This document shows positions 1 through 7,080 of a stretch of 21,362 bases of DNA, one piece after another. The position numbers and the translations under genes are program-made. The stretch comes from an uncultured Collinsella sp. (GTDB lineage: Bacteria > Actinomycetota > Coriobacteriia > Coriobacteriales > Coriobacteriaceae). Location of the stretch: NCBI GenBank assembly GCA_900542555.1, contig UQNU01000040.1:1-21362 (forward strand), written 5' to 3'. The notes under the pieces are model-generated. The model was not told where the DNA came from and searched no databases. It worked only from the letters and a program-made list of their open reading frames with translations. The first letter of the stretch is position 1. The number at the start of each line of letters is the position of its first letter.

Positions 1-21
1 GAGAGCACTTAATGTGCTCTC
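1..21 (-). terminator. Possible terminator hairpin downstream of pcrA
   Basis: A perfect 8-bp inverted repeat (GAGAGCAC / GTGCTCTC, 5-nt loop) lies 63 bp past the pcrA stop. A U-tract for minus-strand transcription would fall outside the window, so its role as a terminator cannot be confirmed. Confidence 0.35.
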
Positions 22-84
22 CGTGCGAGCAGGACTGTCCGAGCAGGCGACCAAAGCCCCCGGCGCGCCCGGTCAACCTCGCAG

Positions 85-2982
85 TTAGGCATTCAGCTTG
101 ACGATCGGCGCAAAGCCCTTCATCAGCTTTTTGGTCTGGCCGGTCTTTTCGAATTGAACCTCAATCATGTCTCCAGCGACCGAGATCACGGTACCCGTGC
201 CAAAGGTCTTGTGGCTCACGGTATCGCCCGCGGCAAAGTCCTGCGATGCGCTGGCGCGATCGACCTTGCGCTCCACCGTCGGGGACACCTTGGACGACGG
301 CTTTTTGGCTCGCGGCGCGCCCGAGCCAAAGGTCGAGGCAACACGGCCGGCGTCGGGCGAGACCCCACGATGGCGCTCGGTCCCGTAGCTGCTGCCGCCA
401 AAGAAATCGTCAAAGCTCGATCCACCGCGCGAACCGGAACCGCCGGTCGAGCGCGTATGCGAGCCAAACACCTTGCCGCCATACATATCCGAACCCATGC
501 CCGAGCCAAAGGTGCCGCGACGGTCGCCGCGCTTCTCCCAGCCCGTGCCTTCAAAACCGGCAGAACCGATACCGCTAAACTCGATATCCTCAAACGGAAT
601 CTCATTGAGAAAGCGCGAGCGTGGGTTGGCAGAGGTCGAGCCGTAGGTGCGACGCGTGGCCGCATAGGTCAGGAACAGGCGCTTGCGGGCGCGCGTGATG
701 GCAACGTAGGCCAGGCGACGCTCCTCCTCGATCTTGCCCGGGTCATCGCTGCCGCCAAAGTCGTGCACGTGCGGGAAGATGCCCTCCTCCATGCCGGCCA
801 CGAACACCGCCGGGAACTCCAGGCCCTTGGCGGAGTGGATGGTCATCATGGTAATGGCATGCGTCTCGCCGGCCAGGGAATCCAAGTCGGAGCGCAGGGC
901 CAGCCACTCCATGAGTGCCGGTAGCGCCTTACAGGTGAGCGGACCATAGGTGCGCTCAATCTCGTCGGCATGCACGGCACCCGCCGGCATCCCCGTCGGC
1001 GCGGCATACGCGTTGCCCGCGATGGCGGCGGCCAGGGCATCCTGCGGCGAGAGCGCCGGGGCGGCTAGGCTATCGAGCGGATTGGAACCTGCGGCATCGC
1101 GCGCGCCGACGAGTGCCTCAAACGAGGATGCCGGGGCAAATGGCCCCGGTTCGGGCGCGGGCGCGCTCACCACGACGGGCTCGGCGCCGGCAGGCACGTC
1201 GGCAACACCAGCTGCGCGCAGCTCTTCCAAGCTCTCGAGCGTGCCTTCGATATCCTCGTGCGTCTCCTCAAATTCGGCAGCGACGCCCAGGAATTCCTGG
1301 ATGTTCTCGGCACGGCTCTCAGACTCCATGGTGCCCTCGGCGCGAAACGCCTGCAGCAGACCCGTCTTATCGACAATCATCTCGACGACGTCCTTGAGCT
1401 CGCCGTCCATGCGGCGGCCCTCGCGCACCAGCGACACAAAGCTTGACAGGCCATTGCGGACCTTGGCGCTAAACATGCCGGTTTCGGCACACGCAATCTC
1501 GCAAGCCTGGAAGAACGAGCAACGGTTGTCGCGCGCCAGCTGCTCGATTTTTTGGATCGAGGTGGAGCCGATGCCACGGCGCGGTGTGTTGATGACGCGC
1601 TTGACGCTCATCTCGTCGGCCGGGTTCACGATCATCTTAAGGTAGGCCATGACATCACGGATCTCGGCACGGTCGAAGAATCGCGTGCCGCCCACGATCT
1701 TGTAGGGCACGCCCGCGCGCAGGAACATATCTTCGAGGATACGCGACTGGGCGTTGGTGCGATAGAACACGGCAATGTCGTCGTAGCTCGTGCCTTTGGC
1801 ATGCAGCTTCTCGATCTCGCCGGCAATCCAGCGGCCCTCGTCGCGCTCGTCGCTCGCCTGGAAGGCCTGGATCTTCTCGCCATCGCCCTCGGCCGTAAAC
1901 AGGCGCTTGTCCTTGCGCTGCGAGTTGTGGCGTACCACGGCGTTGGCGGCGTTCAGGATATGACCCGTGGAACGATAGTTCTGCTCCAGCTTGACGGTCT
2001 TGCAGTTTTTAAAATCCTTCTCAAAGTCCAGGATATTGGTGATGTCGGCGCCACGCCAGCTATAAATGGACTGGTCATCGTCGCCTACGACCATGAGGTT
2101 TTGGTACTTGGCGGCCAGCAGGTTGGCGATCTCGTACTGGACGTGGTTGGTGTCCTGATACTCGTCGACGCTAATGTAGCGGAAGCGCTCCTGGTACTTG
2201 TCGAGCACCTCGGGGCGGGTGCGCAGCAGCTCGAGCGTGCGCACGAGCAGGTCGTCGAAGTCCATCGCGTTGGCGGCGCGCAGGCGGCGTTCCAGCTCCA
2301 GGTAGACCTGCGCGGCCTTTTTGTCATTGGGGCTGTCGGCGGATTTGAGCATGTCCTCGGGGCCGATCATGGCGTTTTTGGCCGAGCTGATCTTGCTGCG
2401 GATCATGTTGATGGGGAACTGCTTTTGCTCGATACCGAGCGCCTGCATAATGTCGCGCACCATGCGCTTTGAGTCATCGTCATCGTAGATGGTGAACTGA
2501 CCGGTGTATCCCAGCAGGTCGGCGTCCTCGCGCAGCATACGCACGCACATGGCATGGAAGGTGCATACCCACATGCCACGGGTGCCGCTGGGAATGAGTG
2601 CCGCCAGACGCTCACGCATCTCGGCCGCGGCCTTGTTGGTAAACGTGATGGCAAGGATCTGCCAGGGCTTAACGCCCAGGTCGCCGAGCATATGTGCGAT
2701 ACGGAAGGTCAAGACGCGGGTCTTGCCCGAGCCGGCGCCGGCAAGGACCAGCAGCGGGCCCTCGGTGGTCAGGACCGCCTCGCGCTGAGCGGGATTAAGG
2801 CTGTCGATGTCGACGAGCGGCTTGGCGGGCTTGGGCGCCGGCGCGGGAGCGTCGTAGATGTCGAGCGGAACGAGCTCGGGCTCCGGCGCAGCAGGGGCGG
2901 TGTATGCATCGAGCGGCACGGGTTCCGGCGCGGGCGGCACAGGTACCGCGACATTCTTTTCCCAGGGCAAGGGCTGGGTCAT
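85..2982 (-). CDS. pcrA: ATP-dependent DNA helicase PcrA/UvrD (SF1A)
   Basis: A 965-aa 3'-5' superfamily 1A helicase. Proteins of this family unwind DNA in nucleotide excision and mismatch repair, clear stalled transcription complexes and support rolling-circle replication. Visible motifs are the Q motif (about 61-69), Walker A AGAGSGKTR (81-89), Walker B DEYQDT (273-278), GDDDQSIYSWRG (300-311), QNYRST (334-339), TIHSAKGLEF (714-723) and VAITRARKRL (760-769). The C-terminal 50 residues resemble the Tudor-like domain that binds RNA polymerase in PcrA. The frame opens further upstream (3066), but the ATG at 2982 has a GAGGAG ribosome-binding site and a candidate promoter lies inside the longer version. 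It is longer than the usual ~730-770 aa. The excess is a Pro/Ala-rich N-terminus (1-57, with two VPLDxYxAPA units), an Ala/Pro-rich insertion (about 585-680) and a Gly/Ser-rich C-terminal linker (805-915). uppP lies upstream on the same strand, separated by a terminator. Confidence 0.96.
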   Translation of the reverse strand: MTQPLPWEKNVAVPVPPAPEPVPLDAYTAPAAPEPELVPLDIYDAPAPAPKPAKPLVDIDSLNPAQREAVLTTEGPLLVLAGAGSGKTRVLTFRIAHMLGDLGVKPWQILAITFTNKAAAEMRERLAALIPSGTRGMWVCTFHAMCVRMLREDADLLGYTGQFTIYDDDDSKRMVRDIMQALGIEQKQFPINMIRSKISSAKNAMIGPEDMLKSADSPNDKKAAQVYLELERRLRAANAMDFDDLLVRTLELLRTRPEVLDKYQERFRYISVDEYQDTNHVQYEIANLLAAKYQNLMVVGDDDQSIYSWRGADITNILDFEKDFKNCKTVKLEQNYRSTGHILNAANAVVRHNSQRKDKRLFTAEGDGEKIQAFQASDERDEGRWIAGEIEKLHAKGTSYDDIAVFYRTNAQSRILEDMFLRAGVPYKIVGGTRFFDRAEIRDVMAYLKMIVNPADEMSVKRVINTPRRGIGSTSIQKIEQLARDNRCSFFQACEIACAETGMFSAKVRNGLSSFVSLVREGRRMDGELKDVVEMIVDKTGLLQAFRAEGTMESESRAENIQEFLGVAAEFEETHEDIEGTLESLEELRAAGVADVPAGAEPVVVSAPAPEPGPFAPASSFEALVGARDAAGSNPLDSLAAPALSPQDALAAAIAGNAYAAPTGMPAGAVHADEIERTYGPLTCKALPALMEWLALRSDLDSLAGETHAITMMTIHSAKGLEFPAVFVAGMEEGIFPHVHDFGGSDDPGKIEEERRLAYVAITRARKRLFLTYAATRRTYGSTSANPRSRFLNEIPFEDIEFSGIGSAGFEGTGWEKRGDRRGTFGSGMGSDMYGGKVFGSHTRSTGGSGSRGGSSFDDFFGGSSYGTERHRGVSPDAGRVASTFGSGAPRAKKPSSKVSPTVERKVDRASASQDFAAGDTVSHKTFGTGTVISVAGDMIEVQFEKTGQTKKLMKGFAPIVKLNA

Positions 2983-3043
2983 GGGCGACTCCTCATCTGA
3001 CGGACGGCGCGCCTGCGGGCAGCGCCATAGTTTGAGCCGTACC

Positions 3044-3074
3044 AGTATACCGAGCCGCGCGGACACCGACGCAA
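3044..3074 (-). promoter_or_regulatory. Candidate pcrA promoter
   Basis: On the minus strand, TTGCGT (3069-3074) is followed after 19 bp by TATACT (3044-3049). Transcription would start near 3037, giving a leader of about 55 nt before the ATG at 2982. The -10 is good, while the -35 and the long spacer are weak. Confidence 0.4.
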
Positions 3075-3121
3075 ATCACACCACGACTCCGTGCGTCACC
3101 GTCAGGCTCGCCCCAGCGGAT

Positions 3122-3154
3122 TTGGTGCAATGGGGTCAGGTTAGTCTGCACCAA
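3122..3154. repeat. Short intergenic palindrome
   Basis: TTGGTGCA and its exact reverse complement TGCACCAA flank a 17-nt loop. There is no U-tract, so it is not an obvious terminator. It could be a REP-like dispersed repeat or an operator. Copies elsewhere in the genome cannot be seen from this window. Confidence 0.45.
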
Positions 3155-3230
3155 TCTATTGGCAATCACGAAACCGCCGATGTCATGGCAGCAGCAGCGA
3201 GCGACGGTCAGGGCGAACAAATTGGCATGA

Positions 3231-3271
3231 AAAGGGGGCGGCATAGACCTTTTGGTCATGCCACCCCCTTT
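3231..3271 (-). terminator. Rho-independent terminator of uppP
   Basis: The stem AAAGGGGG-C-GGCAT pairs with ATGCC-A-CCCCCTTT, with one mismatch and an inner GACC/GGTC stem around TTTT. On the minus strand the stem runs into TTTT. It lies 44 bp past the uppP stop. Confidence 0.75.
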
Positions 3272-3315
3272 GAATGACAAGTTGTCGCCCTGGCCGCCGC
3301 GTAGTGTCGACTAAG

Positions 3316-4296
3316 TTAGAGGCCGAGCATCGGCTCCAGAACGAAGAAGTATGCGAGCACTACGATGCCCAGGATGATGCGGTAGACACCGAAGCACTTG
3401 AAGTCGTGACGGCGGACGAAGCCCATGAGCCACTTGATGGCGATGAGCGAAACCACAAAGGCCACAACGCAGCCCACGCCCAGGATAGCGACCTCGTTGG
3501 CACCGAACGTGCCGCCCTTGATGAAGTACTTGACCAGCTTGAGCGCACTCGCGCCAAACATGACCGGGATGGCCAGGAAGAACGTAAACTTGGACGCCAC
3601 CGAACGCGTGCAGCCCAAAAGCAGGCCGCCGATGATGGTAGAACCGGAGCGAGACGTACCAGGCACCAGCGAAAGCACCTGGAAGCAGCCGATACCCAGC
3701 GCAGTCTTCCAGCTCAGGTCCTCGAGCGTGGCGATGGAGCCAAAGTCCAGATTCTCGTCATCGTCCTCATCCTCAGCGGTAGCCGCGGCGGGCGCCGCAA
3801 AGTGCGCACCGGCGGGACGTCCACCCGACACCACAGCACGCGAACCAAACGAACCGGCAACAGCCATTTCCTCGCGCTTGCTCGCGCGCCAGTTCTCGAT
3901 CACGATAAACAGCACACCGTACACAATGAGCGCCAGCGCCACGACGGGAGCATTGTAGAAATGCTCCTCCATCCAGTCGTTGAGCGGCAGGCCGATTGCC
4001 GCGGCGGGAATGCAGCCGAGCACAATCTTGCCCCACAGCACCCAGGTGTCGCGACGGCCCTCCTTGCCCTTGCTGGGCGAGAACGGATTGAGCTCATGGA
4101 AGAACAGCACACAGACGGCCAGAATGGCGCCGAGCTGAATCACGACCAGGAACATATTCCAGAACGTCTCGCTCACGTTCATCTTGACGAACTCGTCCAC
4201 CAAGATCATGTGACCGGTCGACGAGACGGGCAGCCATTCGGTGATGCCCTCGACCAGGCCCATGAAGGCAGATTTTAGAAGCTCGATGATATCCAA
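3316..4296 (-). CDS. uppP: Undecaprenyl-diphosphate phosphatase UppP (BacA)
   Basis: This integral membrane enzyme dephosphorylates undecaprenyl diphosphate to recycle the lipid carrier for peptidoglycan and other wall polymers; overproduction gives bacitracin resistance in known members. The signature region at 13-29 (GLVEGITEWLPVSSTGH) carries the catalytic glutamates and histidine, and VPGTSRSGST (211-220) carries the essential arginine. Several hydrophobic helices follow. I chose the TTG start at 4296: it gives the family's usual MDIIELLK beginning and is preceded by GAGGGGG. A GTG at 4317 in frame is the alternative. At 326 aa it is longer than the usual ~265-290. A hydrophilic insertion at about 140-192, ending in an acidic AEDEDDDENLD stretch, sits in a loop between membrane segments. 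Confidence 0.95.
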   Translation of the reverse strand: MDIIELLKSAFMGLVEGITEWLPVSSTGHMILVDEFVKMNVSETFWNMFLVVIQLGAILAVCVLFFHELNPFSPSKGKEGRRDTWVLWGKIVLGCIPAAAIGLPLNDWMEEHFYNAPVVALALIVYGVLFIVIENWRASKREEMAVAGSFGSRAVVSGGRPAGAHFAAPAAATAEDEDDDENLDFGSIATLEDLSWKTALGIGCFQVLSLVPGTSRSGSTIIGGLLLGCTRSVASKFTFFLAIPVMFGASALKLVKYFIKGGTFGANEVAILGVGCVVAFVVSLIAIKWLMGFVRRHDFKCFGVYRIILGIVVLAYFFVLEPMLGL

Positions 4297-4447
4297 AGGG
4301 ACCCCCTCGTTAGACACCCGCCGATATTGTTCTGCGGACGGTGCGGGCGATGTCCCATTATCAACCGTTCGGGCGCGTCTGCGCCTACCCTTACCAAAAA
4401 ACTCGCCCGTTCACAGAATTGCGAGCGGTCAAACCGAAATCCTTGGG

Positions 4448-4453
4448 TATAAC
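4448..4453 (+). promoter_or_regulatory. Candidate -10 element for the usp gene
   Basis: TATAAC lies 91 bp before the start codon of the universal stress protein gene. No convincing -35 is found at normal spacing (TTGCGA is 23 bp upstream), so this is tentative. Confidence 0.3.
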
Positions 4454-4543
4454 TGCAACAAGATAAAGTGTCCGGCGGCCAACGCGCCCGCGCCCGCCCG
4501 ACGCACGAGCCCCGCGCCCGTGCGATAGACCAAGGAGGAAACC

Positions 4544-4981
4544 ATGAACGAGGGCTACACCAAGGTATTTGTTTCACTCGACGGTACTGAGCAGCAGGAT
4601 TTTGTGCTCGCACGCGCCATCAAGGTCGCCGCGAACAACGGCGCCAAGCTGATTATCGGCCACGTTATCGATTCCACGGCACTCGAGAGCGCCGGTTCCT
4701 ATCCGGTCGATCTGGTCAACGGCCTAGAGGAGGCATTTAAGAACTCCATTGCCAAGCAGCTCGAGGAGGCCAAGGCCAATCCCGATATTCCCGAGGTCGA
4801 GGTCATGATTCGTGCTGGCCGTATTCGCGAGACGCTCAAGGACGAGATGCTCGACGTAGTCAAGCCCGACCTGGTGCTCTGCGGCGCACGCGGCCTGTCC
4901 TCGATCAAGTATGCGCTGCTGGGTTCGATTTCGACGTTCCTGCTGCGCAACACGGACTGCGACATTCTGGTCGTGAAGTAG
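4544..4981 (+). CDS. Universal stress protein (UspA family)
   Basis: A single-domain Usp protein of 145 aa, the usual size. These cytoplasmic proteins form dimers, often bind ATP and help cells survive starvation or other stress; the exact role here is unknown. The nucleotide-binding signature G-2x-G-9x-G-(S/T) is intact: G114, G117, then G127-S128. Asp13 near the N-terminus matches the usual adenine-contacting residue, so an ATP-binding type is expected. The start is supported by a near-perfect AAGGAGGAAACC before the ATG. The gene is monocistronic, divergent from uppP and convergent with the BceS-like kinase, and is followed by a 91-nt palindrome and a terminator. Confidence 0.93.
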   Translation: MNEGYTKVFVSLDGTEQQDFVLARAIKVAANNGAKLIIGHVIDSTALESAGSYPVDLVNGLEEAFKNSIAKQLEEAKANPDIPEVEVMIRAGRIRETLKDEMLDVVKPDLVLCGARGLSSIKYALLGSISTFLLRNTDCDILVVK

Positions 4982-4994
4982 GTTCCTTCCCGCC

Positions 4995-5085
4995 GGCGCA
5001 AGGCCTGCGGGGTTATCACGCCGACGTCCTCGCCGCTTCGCGGCTGCGGGATGTCGGCTTAGATAACCCCTCCCGGCCTTGCGCC
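4995..5085. repeat. 91-nt composite palindrome downstream of usp
   Basis: Nested complementary arms span almost the whole element. An 11-bp outer stem (4995-5005 / 5075-5085) encloses a 9-bp stem GGGGTTATC/GATAACCCC (5009-5017 / 5062-5070). Inside it are a CCGACGTCC/GGATGTCGG stem with one G-T pair (5021-5029 / 5049-5057) and an apical GCCGC/GCGGC stem. No U-run follows. It may be a REP/BIME-type element, a folded 3' UTR or an mRNA-stabilising structure. Confidence 0.7.
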
Positions 5086-5126
5086 TTCGTCACCATACTT
5101 CAGCGAGTTGGCTAGTAGAAAAATGG

Positions 5127-5157
5127 CGTGCCGCCCTAATTGGGGCGGCACGTTTTT
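5127..5157. terminator. Bidirectional terminator between usp and the sensor kinase
   Basis: A perfect 10-bp stem CGTGCCGCCC/GGGCGGCACG with a 6-nt loop is followed by TTTTT on the plus strand. An A-run just before it (5119-5123) gives a U-run on the minus strand. It serves the convergent usp and histidine kinase genes. Confidence 0.85.
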
Positions 5158-5182
5158 CATGGGCGGACGTCAGCCGTGTGCG

Positions 5183-6226
5183 TTACTCGAAATATTGGAA
5201 CTTATTCGTTGAGAAGGCGAATGTTACGACGAAGCCTTCGCCCAGCTCGGATGCCGCGGTGACGTCGATGCCCATCTTGGAGCACAGGCGCGCCACCAGA
5301 TAGAGGCCGATGCCCGTTGCGCGCTTGGTGGTGCGGCCGTTGTCGCCGGTAAAGCCCTTCTCGAACACGCGCGGCAGGTCTGCCGCACACACGCCGCAGC
5401 CGTTGTCCGCGACGGTAAGCTCGATGCGCTCGCTTGCCAGACCCTCGTCCAGCAACGCACCCGAAAACACGATCTTTGCGCCGTCCTCACGCGCATATTT
5501 AATGCTGTTCTGAATGAGCTGGCCCAGAATAAACTCGAGCCACTTCTCGTCGGTAAAAACCTCAAAGTCGAGGTTCTCGCACACCGGCGCCACGTGTGCC
5601 GCGATGAGCTCACGCGCATTGGCTTTAATCGCGCCCGTCACCAAGGTCTTGAGATCCCAGCGGCGAATCAAGTAGTCCCGCTCCACGACTTCCGAGCGCG
5701 CGTAGTACAGCGCCTGGTCGATATAGCGCTCCACGCGGGCAAGTTCGCGTGCCAGGTCGTCCACGCGCGACAGGTCATCTTCGCTGCCGTCCAGGTTTTC
5801 CAAAATCAGATGGGCTGCCGCCAGAGGCAGCTTGGCCTCGTGGACCCAGCTCTCGATATAGTCGCGATAGTCATCGGTCTGGCGCCTGCCTTCGGCAACC
5901 TCGTCACAAGCGGCTTTGCCCACCCGGCGCAAGACCTCGTACTCGAGCTCGCCCTCGGCATAGGTCGGACATTGCACCATCTCCTGCACCCATGCGGGAC
6001 TCTCGAGCTCCTCTGCCGCACGCTCCAGCTGGCGCAGAAAACGACGACGGCGCGCGTACTCGATCACGATGCCCAGCATGCCAAAGATAAAGGACACGCC
6101 GACCGCCACGACCACGATGGAAACGGGTGCGCCGGCGACCGTCAGCACAAAGCAGCTCAGCAGCACGCCGCACGTCCACACGGCGACGGGAAGCAGCGCA
6201 TCTTTGAAGAATTTGGCGAACGACAT
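5183..6226 (-). CDS. Sensor histidine kinase, intramembrane-sensing BceS/GraS-like
   Basis: A 347-aa membrane kinase that phosphorylates the regulator encoded just upstream. Two N-terminal helices (about 11-30 and 35-56) are joined by a loop of only a few residues, the hallmark of intramembrane-sensing kinases, which usually read the state of a partner ABC transporter or membrane stress. The dimerisation box is SWVHEAKLP with His129, as in the BceS/GraS/VraS-type HisKA_2-like groups. The ATP-binding domain has QNSIKYA (239-245), DNGCG (274-278), FEKGFTG (288-294) and GIGLYL (305-310). Nine bp separate it from the regulator gene, so the two are surely cotranscribed. Relatives commonly sense cationic antimicrobial peptides or bacitracin together with a BceAB permease, but no permease lies within this window. 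Confidence 0.9.
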   Translation of the reverse strand: MSFAKFFKDALLPVAVWTCGVLLSCFVLTVAGAPVSIVVVAVGVSFIFGMLGIVIEYARRRRFLRQLERAAEELESPAWVQEMVQCPTYAEGELEYEVLRRVGKAACDEVAEGRRQTDDYRDYIESWVHEAKLPLAAAHLILENLDGSEDDLSRVDDLARELARVERYIDQALYYARSEVVERDYLIRRWDLKTLVTGAIKANARELIAAHVAPVCENLDFEVFTDEKWLEFILGQLIQNSIKYAREDGAKIVFSGALLDEGLASERIELTVADNGCGVCAADLPRVFEKGFTGDNGRTTKRATGIGLYLVARLCSKMGIDVTAASELGEGFVVTFAFSTNKFQYFE

Positions 6227-6235
6227 AGCCGGCCC

Positions 6236-6907
6236 CTAGACCGAATAGCCCTGGCCGCGGTGCGTCGTCAAATACCCCTTGATACCGATTTTTTCGAGCG
6301 TGGTGCGCAGGCGGTTGATGTTGACGGTGAGCGTATTGTCGTCCACGAAGGCGTCGGAGTCCCACAGGTCCTGCATGATGGCCGAGCGCGAGACGATCTT
6401 GCCCGCACGGCTCAGAAGCAGCGAGAGAATACGCAGCTCGTTTTTGGTGAGCTCGGTACTGGTACCGGTCTGCATGTTGGTGACCATGGAGCGAGCGAGA
6501 TCGAGCTCCAGGCCCTTGTGGACAAGCGTGCTGCGCTCGCCCGCCGCCGCGGTGCGACGCAGCAAGGCATTGATGCGCGCTACGAGCACACGGGCGCTAT
6601 AGGGCTTGGGAACAAAGTCGTCCGCGCCGAGCGTCATGGCCATGACCTCGTCGATCTCGGTCGTGCGCGACGTGAGGACGATGATGGGAACCTCGGATTC
6701 GCGGCGAACCTCGTGGCAGATATGCTGGCCGTCCTTGACGGGAAGCGTGAGGTCGAGCAGCACCAGGTCGGGCGCGGCGGCGAGAATATCGCGCGAGACA
6801 TGCTCGAATGATTCGCATGCCTCGACCCCAAAACCCGCACGGGCAAGGATATCGGCAAGCTCGCGACGAATGGGCTCGTCGTCCTCAACGATATAGATTA
6901 GCGCCAT
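6236..6907 (-). CDS. OmpR-family response regulator, BceR/GraR-like
   Basis: A 223-aa DNA-binding regulator. The receiver domain (1-118) carries the acidic pocket D9/D10, phospho-acceptor D52 (LLDLTLP), T79 and K101. The winged-helix effector domain (about 125-223) ends in the typical RLRTTLEKIG...RGQGYSV. The start codon has GAGGGGAG 8 bp upstream. It is the first gene of a two-gene operon with the intramembrane-sensing kinase. Family knowledge suggests control of envelope-stress or antimicrobial-peptide resistance genes. The targets cannot be identified here. The region upstream (6998-7066) holds two strong hairpins. Confidence 0.93.
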   Translation of the reverse strand: MALIYIVEDDEPIRRELADILARAGFGVEACESFEHVSRDILAAAPDLVLLDLTLPVKDGQHICHEVRRESEVPIIVLTSRTTEIDEVMAMTLGADDFVPKPYSARVLVARINALLRRTAAAGERSTLVHKGLELDLARSMVTNMQTGTSTELTKNELRILSLLLSRAGKIVSRSAIMQDLWDSDAFVDDNTLTVNINRLRTTLEKIGIKGYLTTHRGQGYSV

Positions 6908-6997
6908 GGATTCCGCTCCCCTCTTGGTTGTCTTGCCCCATTATGACCGCGGAGCCGCAGGTACGCGCTTCGCGCGGCACCAAGGTGACAGAACTGT

Positions 6998-7031
6998 TCG
7001 CGAGCGTCAGGGGCTTGCCCCTCGCTCGCGA
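6998..7031. repeat. Hairpin element upstream of the BceR-like regulator
   Basis: TCGCGAGCG (6998-7006) pairs with CGCTCGCGA (7023-7031), and inside it AGGGG pairs with CCCCT around a CTTG loop. That gives 14 bp with a 2-nt bulge. There is no U-run. It lies about 90 bp upstream of the regulator start. Confidence 0.6.
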
Positions 7032-7036
7032 CGAGC

Positions 7037-7066
7037 ACGGGGATTAAATGAGTTTTTAATCCCCGT
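7037..7066. repeat. Perfect 12-bp inverted repeat
   Basis: ACGGGGATTAAA and TTTAATCCCCGT flank the 6-nt loop TGAGTT. It begins 14 bp past the stop of the minus-strand gene ending at 7081 and is only 5 bp from the neighbouring hairpin. With no U-run outside the stem it is a poor intrinsic terminator. It may be a REP-like unit or a dyad operator. Confidence 0.6.
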
Positions 7067-7080
7067 CCCAGAAACATCAT

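Larger units (their letters stand above)
2983..3315. other. Intergenic region pcrA-uppP
   Basis: This 333-bp gap contains the pcrA ribosome-binding site, a candidate pcrA promoter (3044-3074), a short palindrome (3122-3154) and the uppP terminator (3231-3271). No convincing gene is visible. Confidence 0.6.

Noticed and set aside
3274..4278. A 334-codon plus-strand open frame opposite uppP
   Set aside because: The translation is charged, low-complexity and without domains. The minus strand encodes intact UppP.
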